Shown one piece after another: positions 11,900 through 24,207 of a stretch of 64,000 nt of DNA; position 1 is the first letter of the stretch, and each line of letters starts with the position of its first letter. The DNA lies in the NCBI GenBank assembly GCA_036023115.1, contig JAYKKT010000040.1, positions 1,919,501-1,983,500 on the forward strand. Direction: 5' to 3'. The stretch comes from Brasenia schreberi (Eukaryota > Streptophyta > Magnoliopsida > Nymphaeales > Cabombaceae). The notes under the pieces were generated by a model. That model made no database searches and was not told where the DNA came from. It was given only the letters and a program-made list of their open reading frames with translations. The position numbers and the translations under genes were made by a program.

Positions 11900-12298
11900 T
11901 CAGAAGAATCCTAGCAGGAAATGAAAGCCGAGCACGACGAGCCAGACGATGTGGATCAGAAGGAACGCCTGACCTGGGAACGCGCCGTTTCCGCCATTGC
12001 CAACCTCGCAGAACCCTAATTTCGCTACTTCGGTGCCGGAGCAGAGAGCGTCAGCCGGGCCGCACCAATACGTGACGCCGTCTACGCCACACACGGGATC
12101 AGTCGTGAAGCATGTAACTGGACAAAAGAGGGGCAACGGGAGGACGCGTTCCGACAGAACGGAGGAACCATCGCCGGTATTCCCCTCCGGCAAACGGATC
12201 AACGGGAGGGAAGCCTGTGGTTCGCAGGTAGACGGATGGAAAACTGCGGCGAGAATGAGAAGGAATAAGACGAACGGATGCCTCAACCATTCGGCCAT
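11900..12298 (-). CDS. Kazal-type serine protease inhibitor-like secreted/membrane protein
   Basis: A single-exon frame of 132 residues. A hydrophobic signal peptide (about residues 8-20) is followed by a short variable linker and one cysteine-rich module with six cysteines at 59, 63, 70, 79, 86 and 97. The module has the Kazal signature PVCGVDGVTYWC. A hydrophobic C-terminal stretch (about 111-132) would act as a membrane anchor or GPI-attachment signal. This layout matches the small plant Kazal-type family known from Arabidopsis, whose targets are not established. The frame stays open upstream, but the ATG chosen sits directly before the signal peptide; an upstream in-frame ATG would add 32 residues. 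The sense strand is GC-rich compared with its surroundings, which produces long spurious frames on the other strand. Confidence 0.85.
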   Translation of the reverse strand: MAEWLRHPFVLFLLILAAVFHPSTCEPQASLPLIRLPEGNTGDGSSVLSERVLPLPLFCPVTCFTTDPVCGVDGVTYWCGPADALCSGTEVAKLGFCEVGNGGNGAFPGQAFLLIHIVWLVVLGFHFLLGFF

Positions 12299-14500
12299 TT
12301 CACCGGCGAATTTCCCGGCCGGCGAGGGAATCGCCAGCAGGAAAGGAGAAAAGAAAAAAAGAGAGCACGCAATAAGAAGAATTCGTCCGCTCAAAATGGG
12401 TGCGGTCCTTCTTTGTCACGAATGCGACCTCGTCAAACGCGTCGACCAAGTGAAGGAATGGCAATTTCGTGTTCGTGTCATCTCATTTCTGGTTCGTGTC
12501 AGAAGAAGAAAACTCAGGTACGACCTGTGTGGACAGAAATAGGGACTTCTGGTTATGCTCTTACTGGGTTCCTGTGACGTGTTTGAAATTGCTAGAGTTC
12601 TCTTAATTTGAATATTCTGTTTATCAGTTCGTATTCGTGTCAAAATATGCAACCCAAAGGCGACGCTACTTTTTCTCGTGTCACTATGGATGTAAACGAA
12701 ATAGATCTTTTGCTTCGTGTTCGTGTTGGAATTTTGTGTCCAAACCATGGTTCGAAAGAAAGTCACAACTCCTAAATCATGTTCACCTCAAGTAATGAGC
12801 AAAAGCTCTGAATACATGATCAGGGAAAAAATTTGCCATCCCTAGTTTTAATTTTCGTTGATGAATGCATAATATTTTGAGATGATGCCTCAAGTTGGAC
12901 GCCTTAACATGGGTGAGACCTAGTTTTAGGTGGTCTCCACCCAGTGGCGGACTTAGTTTAAGGCGAAGTCTCGAAATCTCAAAAAAAAAAAGGATTTACC
13001 ATTATATATGAAGAAACTAAAATATTTAGTGGACGTGAAATAAAGTGCTCTTCCTAAAAAACAATTTTAGGATTCCTAGCCACCAAATCTAAAGTGATTT
13101 TGACCAAATAGTATATTAGCCTTTATGTGATTAGTTGATCTGTTCTTAGGCTGAATGACAAGGTGAGGGCCAGCGACCAACATACCGCCAGGGTGGCTAT
13201 ACCAAACGGCACCACCTATTATGGTTTGAACAGATCACTTTATGCAGCTACGTAATTAATGAAATAATATCATTTTAATGAAAAAAGTAAACAACACAAA
13301 ACAAATTAAATGCCATCCACTATAATTATTAGAATAGTAACTCTTTTCATGGTTTAATACATCTTAATATTTTAAATGTGCTAATCTTTTATGATTTTTT
13401 TTTGTGAGGAGGGTCAAAGCCGATTACATCATCTGAACAGCTGAGACCTCACGCGGAGTGGGAACTCCAGCAACGTTGCATTCTAAGGGTTCAAAGCTCT
13501 GCCAGACTCTCTCTCTCTCTCTCCAAATCTTCAAGCCCAATTTCCTGTGTTATATGTACTATGTCAATTGCTAATCAGTCCACACAAGAGGAGTGTTTTT
13601 ATGATTTGGTTCAATTCTAGCCTCAATCTCAACTAACCACTATTTTCGGTTCTTTGTTTTTTGACGACCGAACTGATGGTTCTCATTTGATTTGGTTTCA
13701 AACTATAATTTTATGTATTCTAGAGTTTGGCGAAATATGAATCATTATATCATTAGATTATTTGGATCTATAGTTCAGATTTCAACAAAGGAGAAAAAAG
13801 AGAACACTCTTAGCTTTTTCATCGTGTTTTTTTTTACTAGAATAGAAACGACTAATTTGATTGTTTCTTTCAATTCTTTTAACAATATTTAAAATAATTT
13901 AATTATAATAATTTCTTAAAATTTAATCTCAACTGTTATGATTAAGAGGTGGCCAGTCTCATAATCACACTTCTTGTCTTATCAGAAGTGATAGTAATTT
14001 AATTTTGCAGATGGGAAACAAACAAGAGAATTTGTGGTGGTATATATCTTTGGGAAGCCTATTTCATGTGCAGGTATATGCTTTTATAAAAAAATTCATG
14101 GAATGATTCTTCAATATTTATATTGGAACTATTAATTATACGGTGTTGTGAACTGAAGACATGGTTTCTCATGGCATAAGATCATACAGTGGTTGAAGCT
14201 CTAGAGTTCATGCTGAATATTTTTGTCACATTTCGGTAATCTTATGCCTTCTGTGAACCATATGTGATGCAAGGTTTCTTTCGCTAATTGTCAAGAATTT
14301 GTCTAATGTGGTTTTTGATGCTAAGCACTGAATCCCATCTTGTACGTACCAGACCACTTATTACTTCGTATCTCGAATTCATGAAAGTTGTAGCGTGAAT
14401 CCTAGTTGCTGTGTTTTTGTACCGGTGGAGAAAATCAAATCCCCAACTGAGATGGGAACTCGAAGTCTAGACACAATTGCTAAAATACTTTTGTGTTATC
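12299..14500. other. Intergenic, CGTGTTCGTGTC-rich then AT-rich
   Basis: The promoter of the Kazal-like gene should lie at the left edge, although no convincing TATA box was found. Between about 12455 and 12730 the words TTCGTGTTCGTGTC and close variants recur, in a motif-rich stretch like others at 31780-32100 and 48480-48790. A CAGTGGCGGACTTAG word near 12951 looks like a hAT-type MITE end. A short (CT)n run lies near 13510. No coding sequence was recognised. Confidence 0.5.
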
Positions 14501-14518
14501 ATTTGGACTTTCTTTTCT
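14501..14518 (+). repeat. Target-site duplication, left copy (18 bp)
   Basis: ATTTGGACTTTCTTTTCT directly precedes the RTE element and is repeated exactly at 17806-17823 directly after its (GTT)n tail. Confidence 0.97.
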
Positions 14519-17500
14519 AACTCTACCCATGTAAGGGATCACCCTTGCATGGCCGGTCCCAAGCTCGATTAAAGGAGGAGGGTTGTGTTAGACTTTCAAC
14601 ATCTAGCGTAAAACTGTCATATTTTTATACAATGGATTACACAAATTATGAGCATTGCTTTGAGGCGTTCTTGCCTAGCAACACATTGCAAAGCTCGAAT
14701 GCAGTCAAAAGTAAGCAATGGCCACTACATTTTTGCTCGGATGTAGTGAATCAATTGCAGAGAGGGTTCCCACATCATGAACGAGTATGGGTAAAGAAGT
14801 TAGTCCCGTTATATTGTCGTAGTGAATTAATTGTAGAGAGGGTTCCCATATAATAGACAAGTGTGGGTAAAGAAGTTAGTCCTGCTACATTGCCGCCCGA
14901 ATATAGTGAATAAATTTCATTGAGGGTCTCTTCATTTTAAATATGGATGAATGCGAGGGGGTAAGGAAGCTAGTCATAAATAATAAGATTCATATTGGTT
15001 CTTGGAATATCAGAATATTGTTCGGTAAGCTAATGGAGGTGGTAGATACTATGATTCGAAGAAAGATTCATATTTTATGTTTATAATAGACAAAGTGGGT
15101 TGGAGAAAAAGCAAAGGAGATTGATGATACAAGTTTTAAATTATGGTACTCAAAGTAAGTAAAAGGCTCAAAAAGGAGTTGGTATTATCATAAATAAAGA
15201 TTTAAATGATAGTGTAGTAGACATACAACGATATGGTGATTGAATCATGACTTTGAAATTAGTGTCAGGAGCAGAGGTTTTGAATATAGTTTGTTCTTAA
15301 GATAGTATAAAGATGGCTTTTTGGGAAGAATTAGATAAGGTGATTCAAAAAATTCAATAAAGGGAGATGATTTGTTTAGGAGCTGACTTAAATGGACATG
15401 TCCGTAAAGAGGCATTAAAATATTAAGGTATTCATGAAAACTTTGGTTTTGAGGATATAAATGAGGAAGGTAGGGAGATTTTAAATTTTGTTATGGCATT
15501 TGATCTCTTTATAGTCAATACAATATTCAAAAAACAAGATGAACATTTAATTACTTATAAGAGTGGCTTATCACAAACACAAATTGATTACTTTATTTTT
15601 AGAAAAAAAGATAGAGTGTGTTGTAAAGATTGCAAGGTAATTCTAAGAGAAATTTAACCACTCAACATCAACTTTTAGTTATGGATTTACAAATAAAAAA
15701 ATGGACAAAGAAAAAAAAATTACATCGAGCTATTCGAACTAAATGGTGGAACCTCAAAAGCGAGAAGAAAATATATTTAAACAGAAAGTCTTTCACGGAG
15801 ATACTTGGAATTATGTTGATACACCTTGTGATATGTGGAACAATATGGCCATACATATTAGGAAAGTGGTGAAAGATGTGTTAGATGAATCTAAGGGAGG
15901 TGTATCGATACAAAAAGAAGCTTGGTGGTGGAGTGAACTAGTGCAAAATAAAATCAAGGTAAAGATGTCATGTTACAAATTATATTATGCTAAGAAAACT
16001 AGTGAAACTTTAGAGGCTTATAAGAAAGTAAAGAAGGAAGCGAAAAAGGTCGTGAGTGAAGCAAAAGCTAAAATTTGAGAGGATTTATGTAAAAAACTCA
16101 ACTCAACAGAGGGTGAAAGAGATATTTTTAGGATAGCTAGGGATTGAGATAAGAAAACTAAATATCTTAATTCTCTTAGATGTATCAAAGACGAGGATGA
16201 AAAAATTCTAGTGGCAAATGATGATATAAGAAATAGATGAAAAAACTATTTTTATAAGCTTTTTAATAAAAACAAAGATGTTAGTATTAGCTTAGGAGAG
16301 TTAGCAAAATCAGAAAAGCATATAAATCACAAGTTCTACCGACATATTTAAAAGAATAAAGTGAAAGAGGCTCAGGGTGGTAAATTGGTAGGACCAAACA
16401 ATATTCCTATAGAAGTTTGGAAAATCCTAGGAGAAACAGGAATCAATTAGCTCACAAGACTATTTAATGAAATAACCAAAAAATGCACGAGGAATGAAGA
16501 GCGAGTACACTCATACCCATATATAAGAACAAGGGAGACATTTAGAATTGTGCGAATTATAGGGGTATCAAGTTAATGAGTCATACTATGAAATTATAGA
16601 AAAGAATTATCGAACGTAGGTTAAGACAAGTATCGAGTACAATAGAGAACTAATTTGGATTCATGCCAGACAGATCTATTGTTGAAACTATTAACCTTTT
16701 GAGAGGTCTTATAGAACATTTTAGAACAAAAAAGAAAGACCTTCACATGATATTTATTGATTTAGAAAAAACTTACAATAGGTATCGAAAAAGGTTCTTT
16801 GGAGAACCTTGGAAAAAAGAGGTATCCCATTAACATAAATAAACCTTATAAGAGACATATATGATGGTGCAAAAACATGTGTGAGGAGTCATGAAGGAAT
16901 GACAATACTTCTTTGAAGTTAATATTGGGTTACATCAAGGATCAACCTTAAGTTCATACTTATTTATAATGGTGATTGATGAGTTAACAAAACATATTCA
17001 AGATGAAGTACCTTGGTGTATGTTATTTGCAGATGACATTGTATTAGTGGAGTCTAAGAAAAAAATTAATAGAAAATTGAAACTATGGAGAAAAACATTA
17101 GAAAGTAAAGGCTTCCGACTTAGTAGAATAAAGACAAAATATATGGAATGTAAGTTTGATCATTTGGTTACTTTAAAGGACATAAAAATTAAAATTGGCA
17201 CACATTGTATCCCCAAAAGAAAAGTTTTAAATACCTAGGGTCAATTTTTGAGAGTGATGGAAGAATTGATGGAGATGTTAAACATAGAATAAATGTTGGT
17301 TAGTTAAAATGGTGAGGAGCATAAAGTATTCTTTGTAATAAGAAGATACCATTAAAGTTAAAAAGGTAAATATTATAGAGCAATAATTAGACCTGCCATG
17401 TTTTATAGTTCCAAATGTTGAGCAGTTAATCATCAAAATGTACAAAAGATGTATGTGACAGAAATAAAGATGTTGAGATGGATGAGTGGTCATACAAGAA

Positions 17501-17805
17501 AAGAACGTATACATAATGAGGTTATTAGAAATAAATTATGTGTGGTACTAATAGAGGATAAAATAAGAGAATATTGTTTAAGGTGGTTTGGACATATAAA
17601 AGAAGATCAAAAGAAGAACCTGGAAGAATGTATGAAAAACTAGATTTTGAAAACGACCACAAAAGTGTTGGAAAGAAACAATAAAGAATGATCCAGCTTA
17701 TTGTGAGTTAACTACTACATGGCACATAATAGGGTTCTGCGGAAACAAAGAATCCATGTAGCCGACCCCGTCTAGTATGGGAAAAGGCTTAGTTGTTGTT
17801 GTTGT
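14519..17805 (+). mobile_element. Full-length RTE-clade non-LTR retrotransposon (decayed)
   Basis: A 3287-bp element bounded by a perfect 18-bp target-site duplication. From 5' to 3' it has: a leader with three imperfect 80-bp units (14737-14975); an apurinic-endonuclease-like region (WNI and LQETKW-type motifs, degraded, about 14990-15600); a basic linker; a reverse transcriptase with the LFADDIVL catalytic box near 17020-17050; a C-terminal region (RWMSGHTRK and RWFGHI motifs, 17450-17640); and a 3' end CCCCGTCTAGTATGGGAAAA followed by (GTT)n. An endonuclease plus reverse transcriptase in one frame with a short simple-repeat tail fits the RTE clade. Many stops, mostly of the kind C-to-T or G-to-A change would make, render it non-functional. 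Confidence 0.95.
14737..14975 (+). repeat. Three imperfect ~80-bp tandem units in the RTE leader
   Basis: The units at about 14737-14816, 14817-14892 and 14893-14975 each follow the pattern AGTGAAT-AATT-GAGAGGGTT-CC, a CAT-rich stretch, GGGTAAAGAAGTTAGTC and a TACATTG-like end. The copy at 50772-54045 carries only two clear units. Confidence 0.75.
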
Positions 17806-17823
17806 ATTTGGACTTTCTTTTCT
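17806..17823 (+). repeat. Target-site duplication, right copy (18 bp)
   Basis: An exact copy of the 18 bases at 14501-14518, located immediately after the (GTT)n tail of the RTE element. Confidence 0.97.
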
Positions 17824-20107
17824 CTCTTCATGAAGCCTTCAATTAGACATTCAAATTCAGCTGATTAACGCCCAAGTCAGTTCAATCGTGCTCAGTTCAG
17901 CCAATTTGACCAAAACTCGATGGATTCTGTATCAGATATATATGCAAGAGCATAACCCACTCTTACAAGATCCTGATTCTATGTTGAGTAAGTTGAAGCC
18001 ATGCCATATCAGGCCTGTTTTTGCCTCCTGTGACATCTTTCTGCTCGAGACTAATCAAGGGGTAGCAGCCCATGGCCCGATGTGGGTGGGAGGGGAGACA
18101 CACTAAGTTGAGCCAGGTTCACGCGGCTCAAGATGCAGCTTGCATGGTTACCTTTTTTTAAAAAAATAATAGAAGTGAGAGCTAGTTGCTCGCTGTTAGG
18201 CTCAGCTCAATCTAGCTGAAGGCTTGCGTACCTAGGTTCTTGAACAACAGATTAGTGTTTCATTCTTACAGTTGACACGAAATAAATGAACGTCTCCATG
18301 AGATGGACAGGCTTGTATACACCTAACGGAAGTTGTATGTAAAATATATACTTGGAAGAGGATCTCAGAGCTCGTGTTCGTGTTTGTCCCAAAATGACTG
18401 ATGGGACGAGCCAAAAGGTACTCATCTCAGTTCATGCGACTGGTGACCACTACAAAGACGTGCAACCACAATCGGTTCAGGAATATGGCTAGCAAATGAA
18501 CTGAGCCGCTCAATTGCCTACTAGGTGCAGTTGCCATCAGATTGTTCTTGTTCAGTTCATAAATTGGATGACCCGAACACAAGCCGAGTTGCTACTTGAT
18601 ACAGGCTGAACACGAACTATGTTTGCATCAGGTTCTCGTGAAATTCATAAGCCACCTTTGTGGTTCTTACTTCTTAGTCGCCTTTGTCTTTCATCTCCTC
18701 TGCACCGTCAGATATCCAACTTCTTATTTTGAACTGAAACTTCATCCAGTCATCTCTCTAATCTCGAAACTCGGTCGGTCGATCTCGAGGTTTAATACTG
18801 TTGGGGGAGCATGCATCCAACATCTCAGATACAAAACTATATTCAGCGGGACTTGATTGATCAACTGAAGTAGTTCATGACTTCTATAATTGCTACTTTG
18901 CTATGTCAAACCATAGTATATAAATTTACATAAACCAAACCTGGTTCCTATATTAGTCGGATCTTGTAGGTCAGACCCGGATATTTGACATTTCGTGTCC
19001 CCGTGTCCTGATTTTAACCATGCATCGAGATAGTTGGCCATCTGAAACACATTCGCTGGAATGGCTATGGTTGGACATAGGATTCCCTTCGTCCTATGAG
19101 AAATGATACAATTATTTTTTATGACCTCTCTCAAGTAATTCATTCTCTTTGTACAACCAAACAGTAGGGACAAGCACAATAATTCTAATTATGATAATAG
19201 CTCTTCTTCTTCTTTTGCCTTTTCATTGATCAATTGAAGTACAGTTACTAGTCACTTTTGATCAATGTATAATGCCTCCAAAATCACTAATTAAGTGATA
19301 TTAACTTTCCTCTTACAATGGGTATGGATGCATTTTAACCCACTTCAAATAATCTGTATCACATGAGGTGCGGGTGCAGACACGAATCCGGGTGCAGGTG
19401 CTGGACTTGGCTGTTTTTCGAAAATAATAAAGGCAGGGACAGAATGGCTATATATGTATAGTTTTACATAATTGAATAATATCTCATGAAGTTGGTAAGG
19501 ACTATCAAATAAATCTATTTGAATCAATTTGATGTTATCCATTTTATAGATTAGTTCACTAATAAAGTAATAATCAATAAATACCTACAGTGTCATGGTG
19601 ACATGACACTAAAAAATTGATAACATGGACTCTCGAAGCGTCGAGAAGTACAGGTGTCAAGTGAAGGAGCGTCCAACAGGGATGTGGCACAATGGTAGAA
19701 CTGTTTACGTAACATAGCGAATAATACACTTTTTGCACTGAGAAAACCTACCAACACATGAAATCAAGTGAAGGCGATAGTTATAGTTAGTAAATAACTG
19801 CAAGTGACATACTAATGTCATGGTAAAGTACTTCATCTCATAACGATGTTTGGATGTATATGCCCTTCCATCTTGGTCAATGCAGAAAGAGACGAAATAT
19901 GAATAAGGTTATCACGATCAAGGTCTCTTCAGGTTAGGGCTTTATTTGGGGTTGCTAATATAATACCCCGATTTCGTATCTCTAGGGTCTACCACAAGAA
20001 AAGCCATGATCCTATAAGACATTTACATCCATTTAGATTGAAATTTATGGTATTTAATTGATCTATGTACAGTCAGATCGATCTTAGCTACGTGTAAATT
20101 TTTGTAA

Positions 20108-20387
20108 ATAGCCTATTAATAGATGATAAAATGAGAGAAAATCATTTAAGATGGTTTAGAAACGTAGAAAAATGATGCTTCGGTAAGAAGAAATAAAAAA
20201 GTAGATGTGAAAATATTTTTTTTAAAAAACTACAAAAGTATTAAAAAGAAATAATAAATAATGATCTAGCTTATGTTGAGTTAATTGTTAGCATAGCACC
20301 AGATCAAACTCTATACGGACAAAAAAAAAATCTGTATAGCTGACCCTATCTAGTAAAATAAAGGAAAAAGGCTTAGTAGTTGTTGTA
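20108..20387 (+). mobile_element. RTE 3'-end remnant
   Basis: An old fragment recognisable by AGATGATAAAATGAGAGAAAA, a TTTAAGATGGTTTAGA word, and the terminal GCTGACCCTATCTAGT plus GGAAAAAGGCTTAGTAGTTGTTGT. It is strongly diverged, with many small deletions relative to the full element, and no target-site duplication was recognised. Confidence 0.75.
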
Positions 20388-20399
20388 CTAAGCTCCATA

Positions 20400-20660
20400 T
20401 ACTAATTGAACCTAGGACTAGAATCGAACAAGAACTGGGCCGGTTCTGGTTTGAGGTCCAAACATGCATAAAATTTATAAAATACAAGAAAGCGACATTT
20501 GGAACCACAGCTCTGGTTTTGGGCCAGTTTCGGTTCCATAGAAAGTGGAACCAGGACCAACCGGGTGGTCGAGGATTCTAGGTCATGTTTCAACAGTTCC
20601 TTTTCCAGCCGGTTCCTGGCCCGATTCAGCTCCGGTTAAAACCGCTGTGTTGGTTTGGAA
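20400..20660 (+). repeat. GGTTC/GAACC-rich dispersed repeat, copy 2
   Basis: It shares the order of its GGTTCTGG, GTGGAACCAG, GTGGTC and AGCCGGTTCCTGGCCC words with bases 1-300. It starts right after an RTE remnant tail. The class is unknown and terminal repeats were not found. Confidence 0.45.
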
Positions 20661-21045
20661 CCGGCCACGTCTAGATGACCTAGCCACTTGCCACAACGAT
20701 CCCACCTTCATACATTCTCTGGATCAACTTGCCAAAAGAGCATAGTTCATCTGGTTAAGGGGGTCGTCTCTTAATCATGGAAAACGATTTCTTCAAGTTA
20801 TAAGTCGATCTGCCTCTCCAGGTGGCGAATAACCCAAATGAATCCCCAAAGCTAGAGCCACGTCCCTCAGAGAATGGCACCCCAGAGAATCAATATATCT
20901 TCATGAAAAAGATTGTTTTAAATGAGCTGGGGTTATATACTCAGACCCTTAGAATCGAACTCAAGACGTTTCATTTAGAAGGCTTTTAGAGTCAGCCTCC
21001 TCAACGTGAGAGCCATGTCTCGATACTAGCATCTATTTGATAGTT

Positions 21046-21280
21046 AACAATAATAACAAGTAAGCCTTTTTCATACTAGATGAGAGATGAGATGGGTTAC
21101 ATGAATTCTCTGTTTCTATTATCTGTCATATTGACAATTAAATCAACATAAGTTAAATTATTTTTTATTGTTTCTTCTCAATACTTTTGTGATCTTCTCT
21201 CACTTTTTTTACTTTTTCATAATCTAATTTTAATACTTTTTATTAAAGTTTCTTTTGATTATTTTTTGAAATGCTTTATC
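21046..21280 (-). mobile_element. RTE 3'-end remnant, antisense
   Basis: A reverse-complement fragment starting near AACAATAATAACAAGTAAGCC and TTTTTCATACTAGATGAG, continuing through the TTATTGTTTCTTCTCAATACTTTTGTG region. It is heavily diverged; the left end is the simple-repeat tail. Confidence 0.7.
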
Positions 21281-21493
21281 TGACAGTCATTAAATAAAAA
21301 CAATAAGTAGCTACTTTCTCAGCTTTTAGCCATCAAATTAAGCAAAAAAATAAATTACAGTTATGTATTGCTTCACCAGGTGGAATATCTTCATATAATA
21401 ACAAGGTCAATGACCATCAAGTATGGCTTGATGCAAGAGAGTACGTGACAAATTAAAGAAACATATGAGAGAGGGACACACGCATAATATAAC

Positions 21494-21608
<115 letters not shown>

Positions 21609-23437
21609 GGCGAGTCTGCACTATTTTACAGTGAATAAATGGTCGAGATTCATGTTTCACCCTCTCTTAACCTGATGAAATATGTATATCGTCCCTTTCA
21701 AAATTATTTTATTGATCCGTCACTATATATATATACACGTAAGGTGGCTACTAGGTTTTTACTTTTTTTCAGCTGACCCCGTGCATGACACATGCTCCGT
21801 TATTTTTAAATAGAGGGGATGATTCTGGTGCAGTTTGGATGCAGGGGAAGGCATTAAAAATAGGAGAGCGAGCGAGTTTGCCCGTGGGTTTCACGGTTTC
21901 ATGTGGTTAAACCACGAAGCCCGTGGAAACATCTATCTTCGCGTGCCCACCATGCGTCAACCTTCATTTTAATAATACGAAGGCGTGCCGAGAGAGGGAA
22001 AGAACCTTCACTATCGAGGGCAGCACTGATGCAATCATGATGCAACTACTTATCACCTTCTTCCAGCTCTCTCCAAGCCGGCTCGGATTACGCCCTTGTT
22101 TACTGTATGTGATGTTCTTATTTCATGCTTTCTGCTTTTTCTTCGCCAAATCGATCCCTCGCTCACAGTTTAATCCACTTACATCCCTCTCTTATCCCTA
22201 ATCCCCAATTATTCCATTCCTTCGTATTTCATTTTGGACATGAGTGCACACAAACACGTAGACACGCACGTATTTATATCTGTGCTTGCATGTATATCGT
22301 TCACGGTGTGAGACAAGTGCTCGCTTGTATGACTTGACCACGAGTTTAAAACTTTAAGTGACACTCACCCAACTGTTAGCCAAGTATTGGAACAACGTTC
22401 TACGTTCAAATCAAGTGAAAGGTGGGGTTGGTTTTGGCATGAGGCTGAAGGGAGAGAAGAATTTGAGATCGATCAATAAGGTAAGACCAGACGTAGATCA
22501 ATAAAATTTGTTAAGATGGACCGACCTATGTATCATACAGCTCTTAGATTAGACCGATCATACTCTTTTCGATTCTTGTAATTATAAGTGGGGCGCATGT
22601 ACCACCGACCTCAATGTAGGTCCACCGCTGATTAAAATACTAATTAGAAAAGTCACTTTTTTCTGGATAGCAGTGGTTCCCGCATCATTGTTTGCTTGGT
22701 CCTTGATTTGGCCACATACCATGTTATTTTTCATCAATTAGTATAACAATATGACTTGCTACCCGATCTAAGTCATACTGTATATCTTCACTCATCTTTC
22801 TCGATGGAGACTTTGATTGGATTCTTCTCTTACAAACTTAAGTTGGTGCATCCTTCCAGCTTACATTCATAGCGGAATTTGGTAACCCAAAACTTCATAA
22901 ATCTTGAGACATCTAACAAGAACGGATTGATAGCAATTAGAGTATTAGAGAAGGCTCTTCGGTGGTATGCATCTCGCAAATTCAAAACCAAACTAAAACC
23001 CAGCCTTCTTCCACAATGAATGAGATTGAGCAAATGGATCCTTGCTCGTTATTGTGTTGTATTAACATTTGAATCTTAAAAAACAAGATCATAAATTAAC
23101 ATTCTTCTAATACTTTTGAGGTCTTTCTCTTTTAAAGAGTTCTCGATATAGTTTTTCTAGTCGCAGCTCTATCTGGATCTCCGGCCATCTCTCTAAATGT
23201 TCAATATTCCATTTTGTTATAGTCATGTCAACTTTAGCTCTTAAATTCTAATTTTTATTTCGGATTGCCAAGCACATCCCTCACAAATGAAGCGGGTGGA
23301 TCGTATAAGCAGTTCGGATATCTCCTCTCCTAGTTGTGCATTCAAAAACCATCAATTTTTTGGTCGGCTCTCGCATAACCAACGGCTTTGATGTGGTGGC
23401 ATGACGGCCGTTGGAGGATCCTTGATTGTTGTTTCTC

Positions 23438-23443
23438 TATAAA
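23438..23443 (+). promoter_or_regulatory. TATA box of the VTL gene
   Basis: TATAAA within CTCTATAAATTGG lies about 72 bases before the VTL start codon. That would place transcription start near 23470 and leave a roughly 45-base leader containing a (CT)n tract (23483-23503). Confidence 0.7.
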
Positions 23444-23514
23444 TTGGTGTCAGGCGTGTGCTTTCCACACTCGTCTGCCAACTCTCTCTCTCTCTCTCTC
23501 TCACTATCTCTAAA

Positions 23515-24207
23515 ATGGCACTGGAATCCCATCAATCTTCTAACATTCAATCTAATGCAGTGAGAAAAGTCGAAATGGTGGTTGCGGATTCTCCTGCAGA
23601 AGCCAATGAAACAACCGAACCTTTCGACTACACACAGCGCGCAAATTGGCTCCGAGCTGCTGTGCTTGGTGCCAACGATGGCCTGGTTTCCGTTTCCTCT
23701 CTTATGCTTGGTATTGGTGCAGTTAACCAATCGGCGAAGGCCATGGTCGTCTCTGGACTTGCTGGGCTCATAGCCGGAGCCTTAAGCATGGCCATCGGCG
23801 AGTTTGTGTCTGTGTACTCCCAAGTCGATATTGAGCTTGCCCAGATGGAGAGGGAGAGGAGATACAGCGATGTCGAGTCTTCACCAGAAAAGAAAGAGAT
23901 AGAGGATCTGCCGAGCCCATTTCAGGCAGCTGGAGCATCGGCATTGGCATTCGGCATAGGAGCTGCAGTTCCGCTCTTGGCCGGTGCCTTCATCACAAAC
24001 CACTGGGTTCGGATTGGTGTGGTTTGCGGCGTGTCGACCTTGGCTCTGACCTTGTTCGGCTGGGTCGGTGCAATTCTAGGAGGCTCATCCATTTACAAGT
24101 CAACCATCAGGGTTGTGGTTGGAGGTTGGCTTGCTATGCTTGTTACATTCGGGGTACTCAAACTGTTCAGCTTGGCTTTCAACATGGACATATCTCAAGC
24201 TGGGTAG
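23515..24207 (+). CDS. VTL: Vacuolar iron transporter-like protein (VTL / nodulin-21 type)
   Basis: A single-exon gene of 230 residues. A soluble N-terminus of about 45 residues leads into the CCC1/VIT1 fold. The GANDGLVSVSSLMLGIGAV segment (52-70) is the first transmembrane helix with its family signature. A second helix lies around 76-96, ending in the MAIGEFVSVYSQ motif. After a short charged loop (105-131) come three more helices at about 136-160, 164-188 and 197-221. VIT-type proteins move ferrous iron or manganese into the vacuole in exchange for protons. VTL members lack the long cytosolic metal-binding domain between helices 2 and 3, as here, and are iron-regulated in Arabidopsis. The start is the ATG after the (CT)n leader; the same frame continues upstream without another good ATG. 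Substrate is inferred from family. Confidence 0.93.
   Translation: MALESHQSSNIQSNAVRKVEMVVADSPAEANETTEPFDYTQRANWLRAAVLGANDGLVSVSSLMLGIGAVNQSAKAMVVSGLAGLIAGALSMAIGEFVSVYSQVDIELAQMERERRYSDVESSPEKKEIEDLPSPFQAAGASALAFGIGAAVPLLAGAFITNHWVRIGVVCGVSTLALTLFGWVGAILGGSSIYKSTIRVVVGGWLAMLVTFGVLKLFSLAFNMDISQAG

Noticed and set aside
12416..12766. Long overlapping open frames on both strands around the Kazal-like gene
   Set aside because: They are shadows or chance frames in a locally GC-rich and motif-repetitive stretch, with no domain, signal or codon pattern of their own.
23090..23280. Another RTE copy on the minus strand
   Set aside because: Only a few words (such as ATACTTTTGAGGTC) resemble the element. 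The match is too weak to call and may come from a different LINE.
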